64,000 nucleotides of DNA from Solirubrobacter pauli (GTDB taxonomy: Bacteria; Actinomycetota; Thermoleophilia; Solirubrobacterales; Solirubrobacteraceae): NCBI RefSeq assembly GCF_003633755.1, contig NZ_RBIL01000001.1, positions 1,783,426 to 1,847,425 of the forward strand, written 5' to 3'. Position 1 is the stretch's first letter. Every line of letters begins with the position of its first letter. The notes beneath the pieces were generated by a model. It ran no database searches and was not told where the DNA came from. It saw nothing but the letters and a program-made list of their open reading frames with translations. Shown here one piece after another: positions 14,894 through 23,234 of this stretch. Made by a program: the position numbers and the translations under genes.

Positions 14894-15780
14894 GTACGGC
14901 CTACGTCGTCATCTCGCACCGGCAGCCCGACCAGGTGCTGCGGCTCGCCCGGACGCTCCGCACCGGGAGCCCGTCGTGCACGCTCGTCATGCACCACGAC
15001 GATCGGCACGTGGCCCTCGACGAGACCGCTCTGGCCGCCCTCGGCGGCGTGGAACGCGTGCTGCCGCCGACGCCGGTCGCGTGGGGCTGGACGTCCCAGC
15101 TGGACATGCTGGTCCGCTGCCTGCGGCACGCCCTCGACCGGGTCGACTTCGACTGGCTGGTCGTGCTGTCCGGGCAGGACTATCCGATCCGGCCGCTCGA
15201 GACCAGCGAGCGGGAGCTGCGCGAGCGCCCGTGGGACGCGTACGTCGAGACGGTCCCGGTCGAGCCGCCCGCGTGGTCGCGCGCCGAGCCGGACGAGTTC
15301 GCGCGGCGCTACTTCTACCGCTACCGGGCGATCCGCCCGCCCGGCCCGGCGCTGCGGCGCGCCGTGTCCGCCGCGCGGCCGCTGCTGACGCTGCGGGAGA
15401 TGCCGTGGGGCACGGTGCTGGGCGTCCGCGGGCGCCGGCTGAGCGAGCACACGCAGCGCGGCGCCGACTGGCTGACGCTCTCGCGCGCGGCCGTCGAGAC
15501 GGTCGTCGACGGCGATCCGGTGCTGATGCGCCACTATCGACGCGCCTTGATGCCGACCGAGTCCTACCCCCACACCGTCCTCTACACCACCGTCGGGATG
15601 CAGCTGAGCGGCGACACCCGCCGCTTCACCCGCTGGGAGCCGGGCTCGCCGAACCCGGCCGTGCTCGGCGTCGCCGACCTCGACGCCATGCTCGCCTCCG
15701 GCAACGACTTCGCGCGCAAGTTCGACCCTGACGTCGATGCGCGCGTGCTCGACGAGCTCGACCGCGTGGTGCTGGGATGA
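14890..15780 (+). CDS. GT14 family glycosyltransferase (Branch domain)
   Basis: A 296-residue protein of the core-2/I-branching beta-1,6-N-acetylglucosaminyltransferase family (GT14). It opens with TAYVVISHRQPDQVLRL and carries the family blocks FDWLVVLSGQDYPI, GADWLTLSRAAVE and the acidic/HTVLY region ESYPHTVLYTT. No signal peptide or membrane segment, so probably cytoplasmic and acting on a nucleotide sugar. It is coupled on both sides by 4-base overlaps to the AAC(2')-like gene and to the FkbM methyltransferase. The acceptor glycan is unknown. Confidence 0.85.
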   Translation: MSTAYVVISHRQPDQVLRLARTLRTGSPSCTLVMHHDDRHVALDETALAALGGVERVLPPTPVAWGWTSQLDMLVRCLRHALDRVDFDWLVVLSGQDYPIRPLETSERELRERPWDAYVETVPVEPPAWSRAEPDEFARRYFYRYRAIRPPGPALRRAVSAARPLLTLREMPWGTVLGVRGRRLSEHTQRGADWLTLSRAAVETVVDGDPVLMRHYRRALMPTESYPHTVLYTTVGMQLSGDTRRFTRWEPGSPNPAVLGVADLDAMLASGNDFARKFDPDVDARVLDELDRVVLG

Positions 15781-16520
15781 AGACGCTCCTGCAGCGGCTG
15801 CTCAAGGCCCGCGGCTACTCGGTCTACCGCGACGTCCCGCGGGACCTCGCCAACCCGCTCGGCGTCGAGCTGGCCGCGCACTCCGCGCTGTTGCGGGCGG
15901 TCCTGCAGCGGGCGGGCGTGAACGTCGTGCTCGACGTCGGCGCGCACCGCGGCGGCTACCGCGACCTGCTGCGCGCCAGCGGCTATGCCGGCCAGATCGT
16001 GTCGTTCGAGCCCGTCTCCGCCTCGTACGCGGCGCTCGACACGCGCGCCGCCGCTGATCCGGCCTGGAGCGTGCACCGGCTGGCCCTCGGCCGCGAACCC
16101 GGCCGGGCGAAGATCAACGTCGCGCGCGAGTCGAACTTCACGTCGTTCCTGGAGCCGAACGCGTTCTCGATCGACCGGTTCGGCGGCAGCGCGGTCGACC
16201 GCCAGGAGGAGGTGCCGGTGGCGCGGCTGGACGAGGTGTTCGGCGATCTGGTCGACGTCCGCGAGCCGCGCGTGCTGCTCAAGACCGACACCCAGGGCTG
16301 GGATCTCGAGGTGATCGAGGGTGCCGCCGGCGTGCTCGACCACGTCGTCGCGCTGCAGGCGGAGCTGTCCGTGCGCCCGATCTACGAGGACTCGACGAGC
16401 TGGCTGGACGTGCTGACGCGGCTCGGCGAGCTCGGGTTCCGCCCGGCCCAGCTGACGAGCGTCGGGCGCGACGACGCGCTCGGCCTGCTCGAGCTGGACT
16501 GCCTACTCGTGCGGAGCTGA
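15777..16520 (+). CDS. FkbM family methyltransferase
   Basis: A 247-residue SAM-dependent O-methyltransferase. The SAM-binding motif VVLDVGAHRGGYRDLLR is at about residues 50-66 and is followed by GQIVSFEPVSASYAAL; the FkbM signature LLKTDTQGWDLEVIEGA is at about 176-192. It overlaps the GT14 gene by ATGA, which suggests that the transferred sugar, or the glycan, is methylated. Its 3' end overlaps the convergent GNAT gene by 18 bases. Confidence 0.88.
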   Translation: MKTLLQRLLKARGYSVYRDVPRDLANPLGVELAAHSALLRAVLQRAGVNVVLDVGAHRGGYRDLLRASGYAGQIVSFEPVSASYAALDTRAAADPAWSVHRLALGREPGRAKINVARESNFTSFLEPNAFSIDRFGGSAVDRQEEVPVARLDEVFGDLVDVREPRVLLKTDTQGWDLEVIEGAAGVLDHVVALQAELSVRPIYEDSTSWLDVLTRLGELGFRPAQLTSVGRDDALGLLELDCLLVRS

Positions 16521-17006
16521 GTCGCCGTCGGCAAGCATCAGCTGCGCCCAGGCCACGTCGTGCCAGGCGCCGTGCTTGAAGCCGATCCTGCGGTACGTGC
16601 CGACGGGCTCGAAGCCGAGTGACGCGTGCAGCCCCACGCTGCCCGGGTTCGGCAGCGTCATCCCGGCGATCGCCGACGTGAACCCACGCTCCTTGAGCAA
16701 CGGCAGCAGCACCGCGTAGAGCGCCCGGCCGCCGCCGCGGCGCTCGAATCCGCGCCGCAGGTAGACGCTCGTCTCGGTCGCCCAGCGGTACGCGGCCCGC
16801 GCGTGGAACGTGCCGGCGTACGCGTAGCCGACGACCTCGCCCGCATCTTCAAGCACCAGCCACACGTGCGCCGCCGCCATCCGCCGTGCCATCTCGGCGA
16901 CGTCGGGCGGCTCCTCCTCGAACGACACCGCGGTGTCGGTCACGTACGGCGCGTAGATCGCGGCGCAGGCGGGCGCATCGTCGGGGGTGGCGGGGCGAAC
17001 GACCAT
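16503..17006 (-). CDS. GNAT acetyltransferase, Pat/MddA-like
   Basis: A 167-residue acetyltransferase of the phosphinothricin/methionine-sulfoximine acetyltransferase group. It begins MVVRPATPDDAPACAAIYAP and carries TAVSFEEEPP, the family loop ETSVYLRRGFERRGGGRALY, and GMTLPNPGSVGLHASLGFEPVG. ATG 17006 fits the domain start. It has no ribosome-binding site, and TACTAT lies seven bases upstream on this strand, so it is probably leaderless. It diverges from an XRE-cupin regulator across a shared palindrome, so it is probably under that regulator. Confidence 0.87.
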   Translation of the reverse strand: MVVRPATPDDAPACAAIYAPYVTDTAVSFEEEPPDVAEMARRMAAAHVWLVLEDAGEVVGYAYAGTFHARAAYRWATETSVYLRRGFERRGGGRALYAVLLPLLKERGFTSAIAGMTLPNPGSVGLHASLGFEPVGTYRRIGFKHGAWHDVAWAQLMLADGDSAPHE

Positions 17007-17011
17007 GTCGC

Positions 17012-17038
17012 CGATAGTAGCGATACTGTTCACTATCG
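17012..17038. promoter_or_regulatory. Palindromic operator between GNAT and XRE genes
   Basis: CGATAGT (17012-17018) and ACTATCG (17032-17038) form 7-bp arms; an inner AGTA/TACT pair lies between them. The site covers both candidate -10 elements (TACTAT on minus, TACTGT on plus), so a bound protein would block both genes. Confidence 0.6.
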
Positions 17039-17589
17039 TGTCAGTCGATCTCACGGCCTCGATCGCGGAGACCGTCCGCGCCGCCCGCGAGGCCCACGGC
17101 CTCTCCGCCGCCGCTCTCGCGGACCGCTCCGGCGTGTCCCGGGCGATGATCGCGAAGGTCGAGCGCGCCGAGGCCCAGCCGACCGCGGCCCTGCTCGGCC
17201 GCCTGTCCGCCGCGCTCGGCCTGACGCTCTCGGAGCTGGTCGCCCGCGCCGAGCAGTCCGACCGTCGCCTGGCCCGCGCCGACGAGCAACCGGTCTGGAC
17301 CGACCCCGAGACGGGCTACCGCCGCCGCGCCCTGTCCCCCGTGTCCGGTGGCCCGCTGGAGCTGGTCGAGGTCGACCTGCCCGCCGGCGTCGAGATCGCC
17401 TACCCGGCCGACAGCTACGCGTTCATCCACCAGCAGATCTGGGTCCTCGCCGGCTCGCTGACGATCCGCGAGGACGGCACCGACCACGCCCTCGAGCCCG
17501 GCGACTGCCTGGAGTTCGGGGCGCCGTCGGCACGCGTGTTCGTCGCCTGCACGGCGTGCCGCTACCTCGTGGCGCTCACGCGGCGATGA
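17038..17589 (+). CDS. XRE-family regulator with cupin domain
   Basis: A 183-residue regulator with an N-terminal helix-turn-helix (SIAETVRAAREAHGLS, then LADRSGVSRAMIAKVERAE, residues 8-60) and a C-terminal cupin (about 105-180, with LEVDLPAG-type strands and the EPGDCLEFG turn). Such HTH-cupin proteins sense small ligands and often control neighbouring acetyltransferase or transporter genes. GTG 17038 lies inside the palindrome arm, which suggests autorepression and a leaderless transcript. Confidence 0.88.
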   Translation: MSVDLTASIAETVRAAREAHGLSAAALADRSGVSRAMIAKVERAEAQPTAALLGRLSAALGLTLSELVARAEQSDRRLARADEQPVWTDPETGYRRRALSPVSGGPLELVEVDLPAGVEIAYPADSYAFIHQQIWVLAGSLTIREDGTDHALEPGDCLEFGAPSARVFVACTACRYLVALTRR

Positions 17590-17651
17590 GCCCAGCGCCA
17601 GGGTGCTGGAGGAACGGGCCCGTTCTTGACACGCGCCGCACGCTGTGAGGC

Positions 17652-18116
17652 ATGTCCCAACCGACGACGCTGGCCGAGGGCCTCGCGGAGTACACCGACG
17701 CCATCCCGGAGCCTGACCGGCCGGACGCGTTGCATCAGCTCTTCTACGGCTTCTACTCGCGCATCGCGATCATCGACCGCACCACCCACGAGCTCGCGCA
17801 CTGGGCGAAGCACGACCTCGCGGACGTCGACGGCGCAGGCCCCGTGCTGACCGAGGCGATGCGTGACAACGCCGTGCACGTCGGTCGCGACCTGTTCGCG
17901 GCGCGCATGCGGACGATGAGCGCGATGAAGGCCGTCTCCGAGCGGCTGTCGGCGCTCTGCAGCGCGGACGACCACCCGCCCTTCACGCTCCGGCGGGCGG
18001 TCGCGTTCGACGAGGCGTCCGGTCAGCTCCGCAGCTACGACCTCTCGGCGCCGGGCGAGCATCCCGACCTGCCGTACGACCCGTTCACCTACGACCCCAG
18101 CGCCGACGCGGCCTGA
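17652..18116 (+). CDS. Hypothetical protein, 154 residues
   Basis: Not recognised. A soluble, acidic, mostly helical protein starting MSQPTTLAEGLAEYTDAIPEP, with no signal peptide or membrane segment. A GTGAGG lies just upstream of the ATG at 17652, and a TTGACA at 17626-17631 may be a -35 element, though no good -10 follows at the right spacing. The composition (normal Lys, Phe, Tyr, His content) supports a real gene. It faces the DksA-like gene with five bases between stops. Confidence 0.65.
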   Translation: MSQPTTLAEGLAEYTDAIPEPDRPDALHQLFYGFYSRIAIIDRTTHELAHWAKHDLADVDGAGPVLTEAMRDNAVHVGRDLFAARMRTMSAMKAVSERLSALCSADDHPPFTLRRAVAFDEASGQLRSYDLSAPGEHPDLPYDPFTYDPSADAA

Positions 18117-18121
18117 CGCCG

Positions 18122-18463
18122 TCAGCGGCGCGGGCGCGCCCGCGCGCAATCCAGGCACTGGACCACGTCCGGCATCGCCCGGAGGCGCTTCTCGGCGATC
18201 GGGCGGCCGCACGTGTCACACAGGCCGTAGGTGCCCTCGTCGAGCTTCGCCAGGGCGCGTTCGGTGCGCTCCAGGCCGACCTCGACGGACGTGCCGATGC
18301 CGATGTCGGTGAAGCGGGAGATCGCTTCGACCGTGCCGTCGCCGATGCGCTTGCCGAAGCCCTGGGAGGCGCCGCGCTCCGGGCGCTTGGCGAGGGTGGC
18401 GACGCGGGCGCGGGCGTTGTCGCGGCGCGCTTCGAGCTCTGCGCGGACGGCGTCGTGGTCCAT
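18122..18463 (-). CDS. DksA/TraR-type zinc-finger protein
   Basis: A 113-residue protein with a helical coiled-coil N-terminus and the C4 zinc finger LCDTCGRPIAEKRLRAMPDV followed by CLDCAR near the C-terminus. Such proteins bind RNA polymerase through the secondary channel, or are short relatives with unknown targets. The DxxDxA tip of E. coli DksA is not evident, so the activity may differ. Ends with a basic tail ARARPRR. Confidence 0.85.
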   Translation of the reverse strand: MDHDAVRAELEARRDNARARVATLAKRPERGASQGFGKRIGDGTVEAISRFTDIGIGTSVEVGLERTERALAKLDEGTYGLCDTCGRPIAEKRLRAMPDVVQCLDCARARPRR

Positions 18464-18481
18464 CCCGCTCAGATACCCGGA

Positions 18482-21004
18482 TCAGCGCCGGGCCATGACT
18501 CGCAGCGTCGCCGCCAGGGACCGGCGGGTCTTCGGTGGGAGGTCGGGCACGGCGGCTTCAGCGCCGAGGCCGACGGCCTTCAGGACCCGTGCGCGCTCGT
18601 TCTCGGTGAGTGCCTCGACCGTGTCCAGGAACTCGCCGACGGTGCCCGCATGGTCGCCGAGCGCCTCGGCGGCGGACTCGAGCGCGGTGCCGCGCTCGCC
18701 GGTCGCCCGGGTGCTCGACGGCAGGCGCGGCGGCTCCCAGAAGCCGGCGCGCGAGGGCGGGTCGGGATCGGCCGGCTTCGCCGTCTCCGGGACGGGCTCG
18801 GCGACCAGGCCCGCGTCGTGCAGGAAGCGGCTGTGGCGGCCCTCGGTGTGCAGGATCGAGAGCTCCTCGGTGGCGCGGGTGAAGGCCACGTAGGCGATCC
18901 GGCGCTCGGCCTCGACGCCCTCGCCGGCAGCCACCGCGTCGGCGAGCGCGTTGAGCGCGTTGCGGTGCGGCAGCACGCCCTCGTCGCACGCGACCACGAC
19001 GACGCGCGGCCACTGGCGGCCCTTCGCGCGGTGCACGGTGGTGAGCTCGATGCCGCCGCGCTCGTCACGCGCGCGGCGCAGCGAGAGCCGGCGGGAGTCG
19101 AGCACCGCCGCGTACTCGGCGACCGACTGGCCGCGCGCCTCCTGCTCGGCCTCGTCGAGCACCTTGCGGTCGTCGCGGTCGGGGCGAGCCGAGGCGCGCG
19201 CGACCTCGTCGAAGTAGCGGTCCAGCCCGTCCACGCGCAGGCGCCGGATCACGGCGGCCGCGTCCCGGGCGGCGACGAGCGCGCCGAGCTGCTCACCCGC
19301 GCGCGACACCTTCCAGCCCTCGTCGGGGAGCTGCTCGACCGCCCGCCCCAGCGACGCGCCGCGCGCCAGCGCGTCCACCACCCGTGCCGCCGCGTCCAGA
19401 CCGAACCCGCGTGAAGGCCGGCGCAGGATCACCCGGACGTCCGCCTCGGTGGCCGCGCGCGGCTCGGCGAGCACCGCGAAGTACGCCTCGAGCGTCTCCT
19501 GCGCGCCGGCGGACTCGAACAGCTCCTCCGGACCGGAGATCCGCACGCCCGCGTCGGCCGCCGCCAGCGCGAACGGCCGCAGCGCGTTGATCGTGCGGCC
19601 CAGCACGACGATCTCGCCGCGCCCGTACGCCGCCAGCTTGCGCGCCAGCAGCCGCGGCGCCGCACCGGGCGTGGACTCGGGGTACCGCGCGATCCGGATC
19701 GCCCGCGCGCCACCGTCCTCACGGCCCGGGGCCGGCTTGATCGGCTTCGCGAACCGCTTGCGGTTGCGCGCGATCAGCGCCGCGCTCGCCCGCACCACCT
19801 CGGGCGTGCAGCGGTAGTTGAACTCGAGCGCCACCCGGTGCAGCGCCGGGAACGCCCGCTCGAGGTCGAGCATCGTGCGCACGCTCGCGCGCCGCCAGCC
19901 GTACAGCGTCTGGTCCTCGTCGCCGACCACGAACAGGTCGTCGTGCGGCGCAGCCAGCATCCGCACGAGCAGCTCCTGCGCCGGCTCGATGTCCTGGTAC
20001 TCGTCGACCAGCACGTGCTCGAACGCGCCCTGCCAGCGCTCGCGCACCTCGCGATGCGCGCGCAGGAGCCGCACCGCGTGGACGATCATGTCGTCGAAGT
20101 CGTAGAGGCGCCCGCGCGCCTTCTCGCGCTCGACGAGCGTGTACACCCGCGCCACCACGCGCGCGTGCTCGTCCTGCGGGCACGCGTCCTCCCACTCCTG
20201 CGGGCTCATCAGCTCACCGAGCCGGATCGATGAGACCAGCCCCGGCAGCTCGGCCGGCTCCGGCACCGTCCCGCCCACCTCGGCCGCCGCCTGGCGCGCG
20301 AACCGGGCCCACTGCGGGACCGTCCAGCCGTGATGGAGCTCGCGTCCCTCGAGCAGCCCGTGCGCGGCGATGATCCGCCGCCCGACCGAGTGGAACGTCC
20401 GCGCCGCGACGCGCCCCGCGCCCGCCGCCTCCAGCCGCGTGCGCAGCTCGGCCGCGGCCGGGTCATTGAACGTCATGCACAGCACGCGCTCGGGGTCCGC
20501 GCCGCGCGCCAGCAGCTCACGGACGCGCTCGACGAGCACGGTCGTCTTGCCCGACCCCGCCGGCGCGATCACCTGCACGACGCCGCCCGGCGCGCGCGCC
20601 GCCGCGAGCTGCGAGGGGTCGAGCGGCCGGTGCGGCTCGATCGTCGTCGGCCCGGCGAACCGCGGGTCGCCGACCGTGGCGCGCGCCACCAGCCACCGCA
20701 GCCGCTCGAGCGTGTGCGCGTGCTCGAAGCCCGGCTCGACGAAGCGAGCGACGTCCAGCTCGTCCGGCGTCACGTCGCACTCGACGAGCACTGGCACGCC
20801 CGCCCGCAGCATCGGCACGAGCAGCGTCTCGTGCAGCCGGCGGACGTCGGCGACCGTCTCCAGCCGCACGCCGAGCAGCGCCACCGGCTCGTCTCCGGAC
20901 AGCAGGTCGGGCGCCGCCTCCCAGCGCACGACGCGAACGCCGCGGGCCTCCAAGGAAGGCGGCGCCTCACGACGCCACGACAGCAATCCGGATGCGCGCT
21001 CCAC
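18482..21004 (-). CDS. UvrD/Rep-like superfamily I DNA helicase
   Basis: An 840-residue helicase. Motif I APAGSGKTTVLVERV lies near residue 150, motif II DEYQDIEPAQ near 336, motif III VVGDEDQTLYGWR near 363, motif IV with NYRC soon after, motif V TTVHRAKGRQWP near 659 and motif VI YVAFTRATEEL near 708. The first 130 residues and last 100 match no domain known to me. GTG 21004 is the first start after the upstream glyoxalase stop; a longer frame only shadows that gene. Probably ATP-driven 3'-5' unwinding in DNA repair. Confidence 0.88.
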   Translation of the reverse strand: MERASGLLSWRREAPPSLEARGVRVVRWEAAPDLLSGDEPVALLGVRLETVADVRRLHETLLVPMLRAGVPVLVECDVTPDELDVARFVEPGFEHAHTLERLRWLVARATVGDPRFAGPTTIEPHRPLDPSQLAAARAPGGVVQVIAPAGSGKTTVLVERVRELLARGADPERVLCMTFNDPAAAELRTRLEAAGAGRVAARTFHSVGRRIIAAHGLLEGRELHHGWTVPQWARFARQAAAEVGGTVPEPAELPGLVSSIRLGELMSPQEWEDACPQDEHARVVARVYTLVEREKARGRLYDFDDMIVHAVRLLRAHREVRERWQGAFEHVLVDEYQDIEPAQELLVRMLAAPHDDLFVVGDEDQTLYGWRRASVRTMLDLERAFPALHRVALEFNYRCTPEVVRASAALIARNRKRFAKPIKPAPGREDGGARAIRIARYPESTPGAAPRLLARKLAAYGRGEIVVLGRTINALRPFALAAADAGVRISGPEELFESAGAQETLEAYFAVLAEPRAATEADVRVILRRPSRGFGLDAAARVVDALARGASLGRAVEQLPDEGWKVSRAGEQLGALVAARDAAAVIRRLRVDGLDRYFDEVARASARPDRDDRKVLDEAEQEARGQSVAEYAAVLDSRRLSLRRARDERGGIELTTVHRAKGRQWPRVVVVACDEGVLPHRNALNALADAVAAGEGVEAERRIAYVAFTRATEELSILHTEGRHSRFLHDAGLVAEPVPETAKPADPDPPSRAGFWEPPRLPSSTRATGERGTALESAAEALGDHAGTVGEFLDTVEALTENERARVLKAVGLGAEAAVPDLPPKTRRSLAATLRVMARR

Positions 21005-21017
21005 GAGCGCGCAGAGG

Positions 21018-21362
21018 TTAGTTCGGCGAGTAGAGCTGGAGGTCGTTGCCGTCCGGGTCCTTGAACGTGACGATCTTGCCCCACGGCTGGTCGGCGATGC
21101 CGTCCGGGAACTCGACGCCCTCGCCCTTGAGCCGCTCGACCTCGGCCTCGATGTCCCCCTCGGGCTGGAACGCGATCGCCGCGCCGCCGTCACCGCTGGG
21201 CGACTCACTGCTGTTGAGGCCGATCTTGACGCCGTTGGCGTCGATCTCGCTCCAATCGCCGTCGTGCTCGGTCACGTCCAATCCGAGCGTCTGGCCGTAG
21301 AACGACACCGCGCGCGACATGTCCGTGACCGGCAGCCACACGGCCGCAACTCCCTTGACCAT
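21018..21362 (-). CDS. VOC/glyoxalase family protein
   Basis: A 114-residue vicinal-oxygen-chelate protein with two beta-alpha-beta-beta-beta units: VAAVWLPVTDMSRAVSFYGQ at the start and KIVTFKDPDGNDLQLY at the end, the standard signatures. ATG 21362 has AGGAGG at the right distance. It lies just upstream of the helicase on the same strand. Enzyme or binding activity (dioxygenase, lyase, antibiotic binding) cannot be told. Confidence 0.87.
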   Translation of the reverse strand: MVKGVAAVWLPVTDMSRAVSFYGQTLGLDVTEHDGDWSEIDANGVKIGLNSSESPSGDGGAAIAFQPEGDIEAEVERLKGEGVEFPDGIADQPWGKIVTFKDPDGNDLQLYSPN

Positions 21363-21436
21363 CTCGTGCCTCCTGGGGCTCAAAGTTGCCTGTCCCAGAG
21401 GCCTACCCAGGCGATGAGTTCACGCGCGCCCGCTGT

Positions 21437-21489
21437 GCTCACAGCCGCTCGCAGCGCTGTGAGCGATCCGCGAGGACGCTGCGAGCGGC
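21437..21489 (+). promoter_or_regulatory. Overlapping inverted repeats before the second ABC exporter
   Basis: Repeat A: GCTCACAGC (21437-21445) with GCTGTGAGC (21456-21464). Repeat B: a perfect 13-bp pair, 21444-21456 with 21477-21489. They share bases 21444-21445 and 21456, so the two full hairpins cannot both form. The block ends 18 bases before the ATG at 21508. Confidence 0.5.
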
Positions 21490-21507
21490 CTCGCCGATGC
21501 TGGCGAC

Positions 21508-22470
21508 ATGGACTACGCCATCGAAGCTGAAGGGCTCCGCAAGCGCTTCAAGGACACGCAGGCGCTGGACGGGGTGAGCCTGGCCGCGCGCCGCGGGAGC
21601 GTCCTCGGCGTGCTCGGGCCGAACGGAGCGGGCAAGACGACCGCGGTCCGGATCCTCGCCACGCTCATCGGCGCGGATGAGGGCAGCGCCCGCATCGACG
21701 GGATCGACGTCGCCGCCGAGCCGGCCAAGGTCCGCGAGACGATCGGGCTGACGGGCCAGTACGCGTCCGTGGACGAGCTGCTCACCGGCGAGCAGAACCT
21801 CGTGATGATCGGCCAGCTGCTGAACCTGAGCGGCAAGCAGGCGCGCGCCCGCGCCGCCGAGCTGCTCGCCTGGTTCGACCTCACGGACGCGGCCAAGCGT
21901 CCCGCCAAGACGTACTCGGGCGGCATGCGCCGCCGGCTGGACCTCGCCGCGAGCCTGGTCGGCCGCCCGTCGGTGATCTTCCTCGACGAGCCGACCACGG
22001 GCCTGGACCCGAGCAAGCGCGAGGACATGTGGGGCGTCGTGCGCAGCCTCGTCCACGACGGCTCGACGGTGCTGCTCACCACGCAGTACCTCGAGGAGGC
22101 CGACGCGCTCGCCGACGAGATCACCGTCATCGACAAGGGCCGCGTGATCGCGCACGACACGCCGGACGGGCTCAAGCGCGTCGTCGGCGGTCAGCGGCTG
22201 ACCGTGCGCCCGACCGACCCGGGCCGGATCGACGAGACCGCGACGCTCATCGGCGAGCTCGCCGGCGTGCGCGCGGAGCGCACCGACCGCGGCGTCCTGA
22301 CGGTCCCCGTCAGCGGCGACGAGGTGCTCGGCGACGCCGTCTACCGCCTCTCCGAGGCCGGGATCGCGGTGACCGAGCTGTCGCTGCACCTGCCCAGCCT
22401 CGATGAGGTCTTCTTCACCCTGACCGGCCGCACCGACGCGGCCGCCAACACCCAGGAGGTGCTCGCATGA
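21508..22470 (+). CDS. DrrA-type ABC transporter ATPase (second system)
   Basis: A 320-residue ATPase close to the one at 11.2 kb. Walker A GPNGAGKTTAVRI, signature SGGMRRRLDLAASL, Walker B VIFLDEPTTGLDP and the DrrA C-terminus LPSLDEVFFTLTGR are all present. No ribosome-binding site precedes ATG 21508, so it may be leaderless. It overlaps its permease by ATGA. No regulator is adjacent; the hairpins upstream may take that role. Confidence 0.92.
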   Translation: MDYAIEAEGLRKRFKDTQALDGVSLAARRGSVLGVLGPNGAGKTTAVRILATLIGADEGSARIDGIDVAAEPAKVRETIGLTGQYASVDELLTGEQNLVMIGQLLNLSGKQARARAAELLAWFDLTDAAKRPAKTYSGGMRRRLDLAASLVGRPSVIFLDEPTTGLDPSKREDMWGVVRSLVHDGSTVLLTTQYLEEADALADEITVIDKGRVIAHDTPDGLKRVVGGQRLTVRPTDPGRIDETATLIGELAGVRAERTDRGVLTVPVSGDEVLGDAVYRLSEAGIAVTELSLHLPSLDEVFFTLTGRTDAAANTQEVLA

Positions 22471-23234
22471 GCGCGCTGGCTCTCCCCCGACACAGCCTCG
22501 TGCTGGCCAAGCGCAACCTGTTCGGGGTCCTGCGCAACCCCGAGGCGCTGATCGACGTGACCGTCCAGCCGATGATCTTCCTCGCGCTGTTCACGTACAT
22601 CTTCGGCGGCGCGATCGCGGGCGGCTCCCAGCACGACTACCTGCAGTTCCTGCTGCCGGGCGTGCTCGCGCAGACGATCGCGTTCGGCGCGGTGGCGATC
22701 GGCGTCAACCTCAACACCGACATCGAGAAGGGCGTCTTCGACCGCTTCCGGAGCCTGCCGATCTCCCGCGCCGCACCGCTGATCGGCGCCGTGCTCGCGG
22801 ACATCGTGCGATTCACGCTTGTGTGCGTCGTCACCCTCGGCTTCGGCTACGTGATCGGGTTCCGCGCCGAGACCGGCCCGCTCGAGGTGCTCGCCGCCTG
22901 CGCGATCGTCATCGCGTTCGCGCTGTGCCTGGCCTGGGCCTCGGTGTTCATCGGCACGGTCGCCCGCACGCCGGGCGCCGTGCAGGGCATCGTCTTCCTG
23001 ATCATGTTCCCGCTGACGTTCGGCTCGAGCTCGTTCGTCCCGACCGACACGATGCCGGGCTGGCTGCAGTCGTTCACTGACGTGAACCCGATGACGCACC
23101 TGATCGGCACGCTGCGCGCGCTGCTGCTCGACCAGCCGATGGGCAACCACCTGCTCTGGACGCTCGTGTCCATGGCGGCCCTGCTGGTGATCTTCGTGCC
23201 GCTCGCCCTACGGGGTTACGGGCGCCGGGCGTGA
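22467..23234 (+). CDS. DrrB-type ABC transporter permease (second system)
   Basis: A 255-residue ABC-2 permease with six membrane segments, including VTVQPMIFLALFTYIFGGAI and the conserved loop EKGVFDRFRSLPISRAA. It is the partner of the preceding ATPase in a drug- or lipid-type exporter. Its last 27 bases overlap, on the opposite strand, the end of the SARP regulator gene. Confidence 0.92.
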   Translation: MSALALPRHSLVLAKRNLFGVLRNPEALIDVTVQPMIFLALFTYIFGGAIAGGSQHDYLQFLLPGVLAQTIAFGAVAIGVNLNTDIEKGVFDRFRSLPISRAAPLIGAVLADIVRFTLVCVVTLGFGYVIGFRAETGPLEVLAACAIVIAFALCLAWASVFIGTVARTPGAVQGIVFLIMFPLTFGSSSFVPTDTMPGWLQSFTDVNPMTHLIGTLRALLLDQPMGNHLLWTLVSMAALLVIFVPLALRGYGRRA

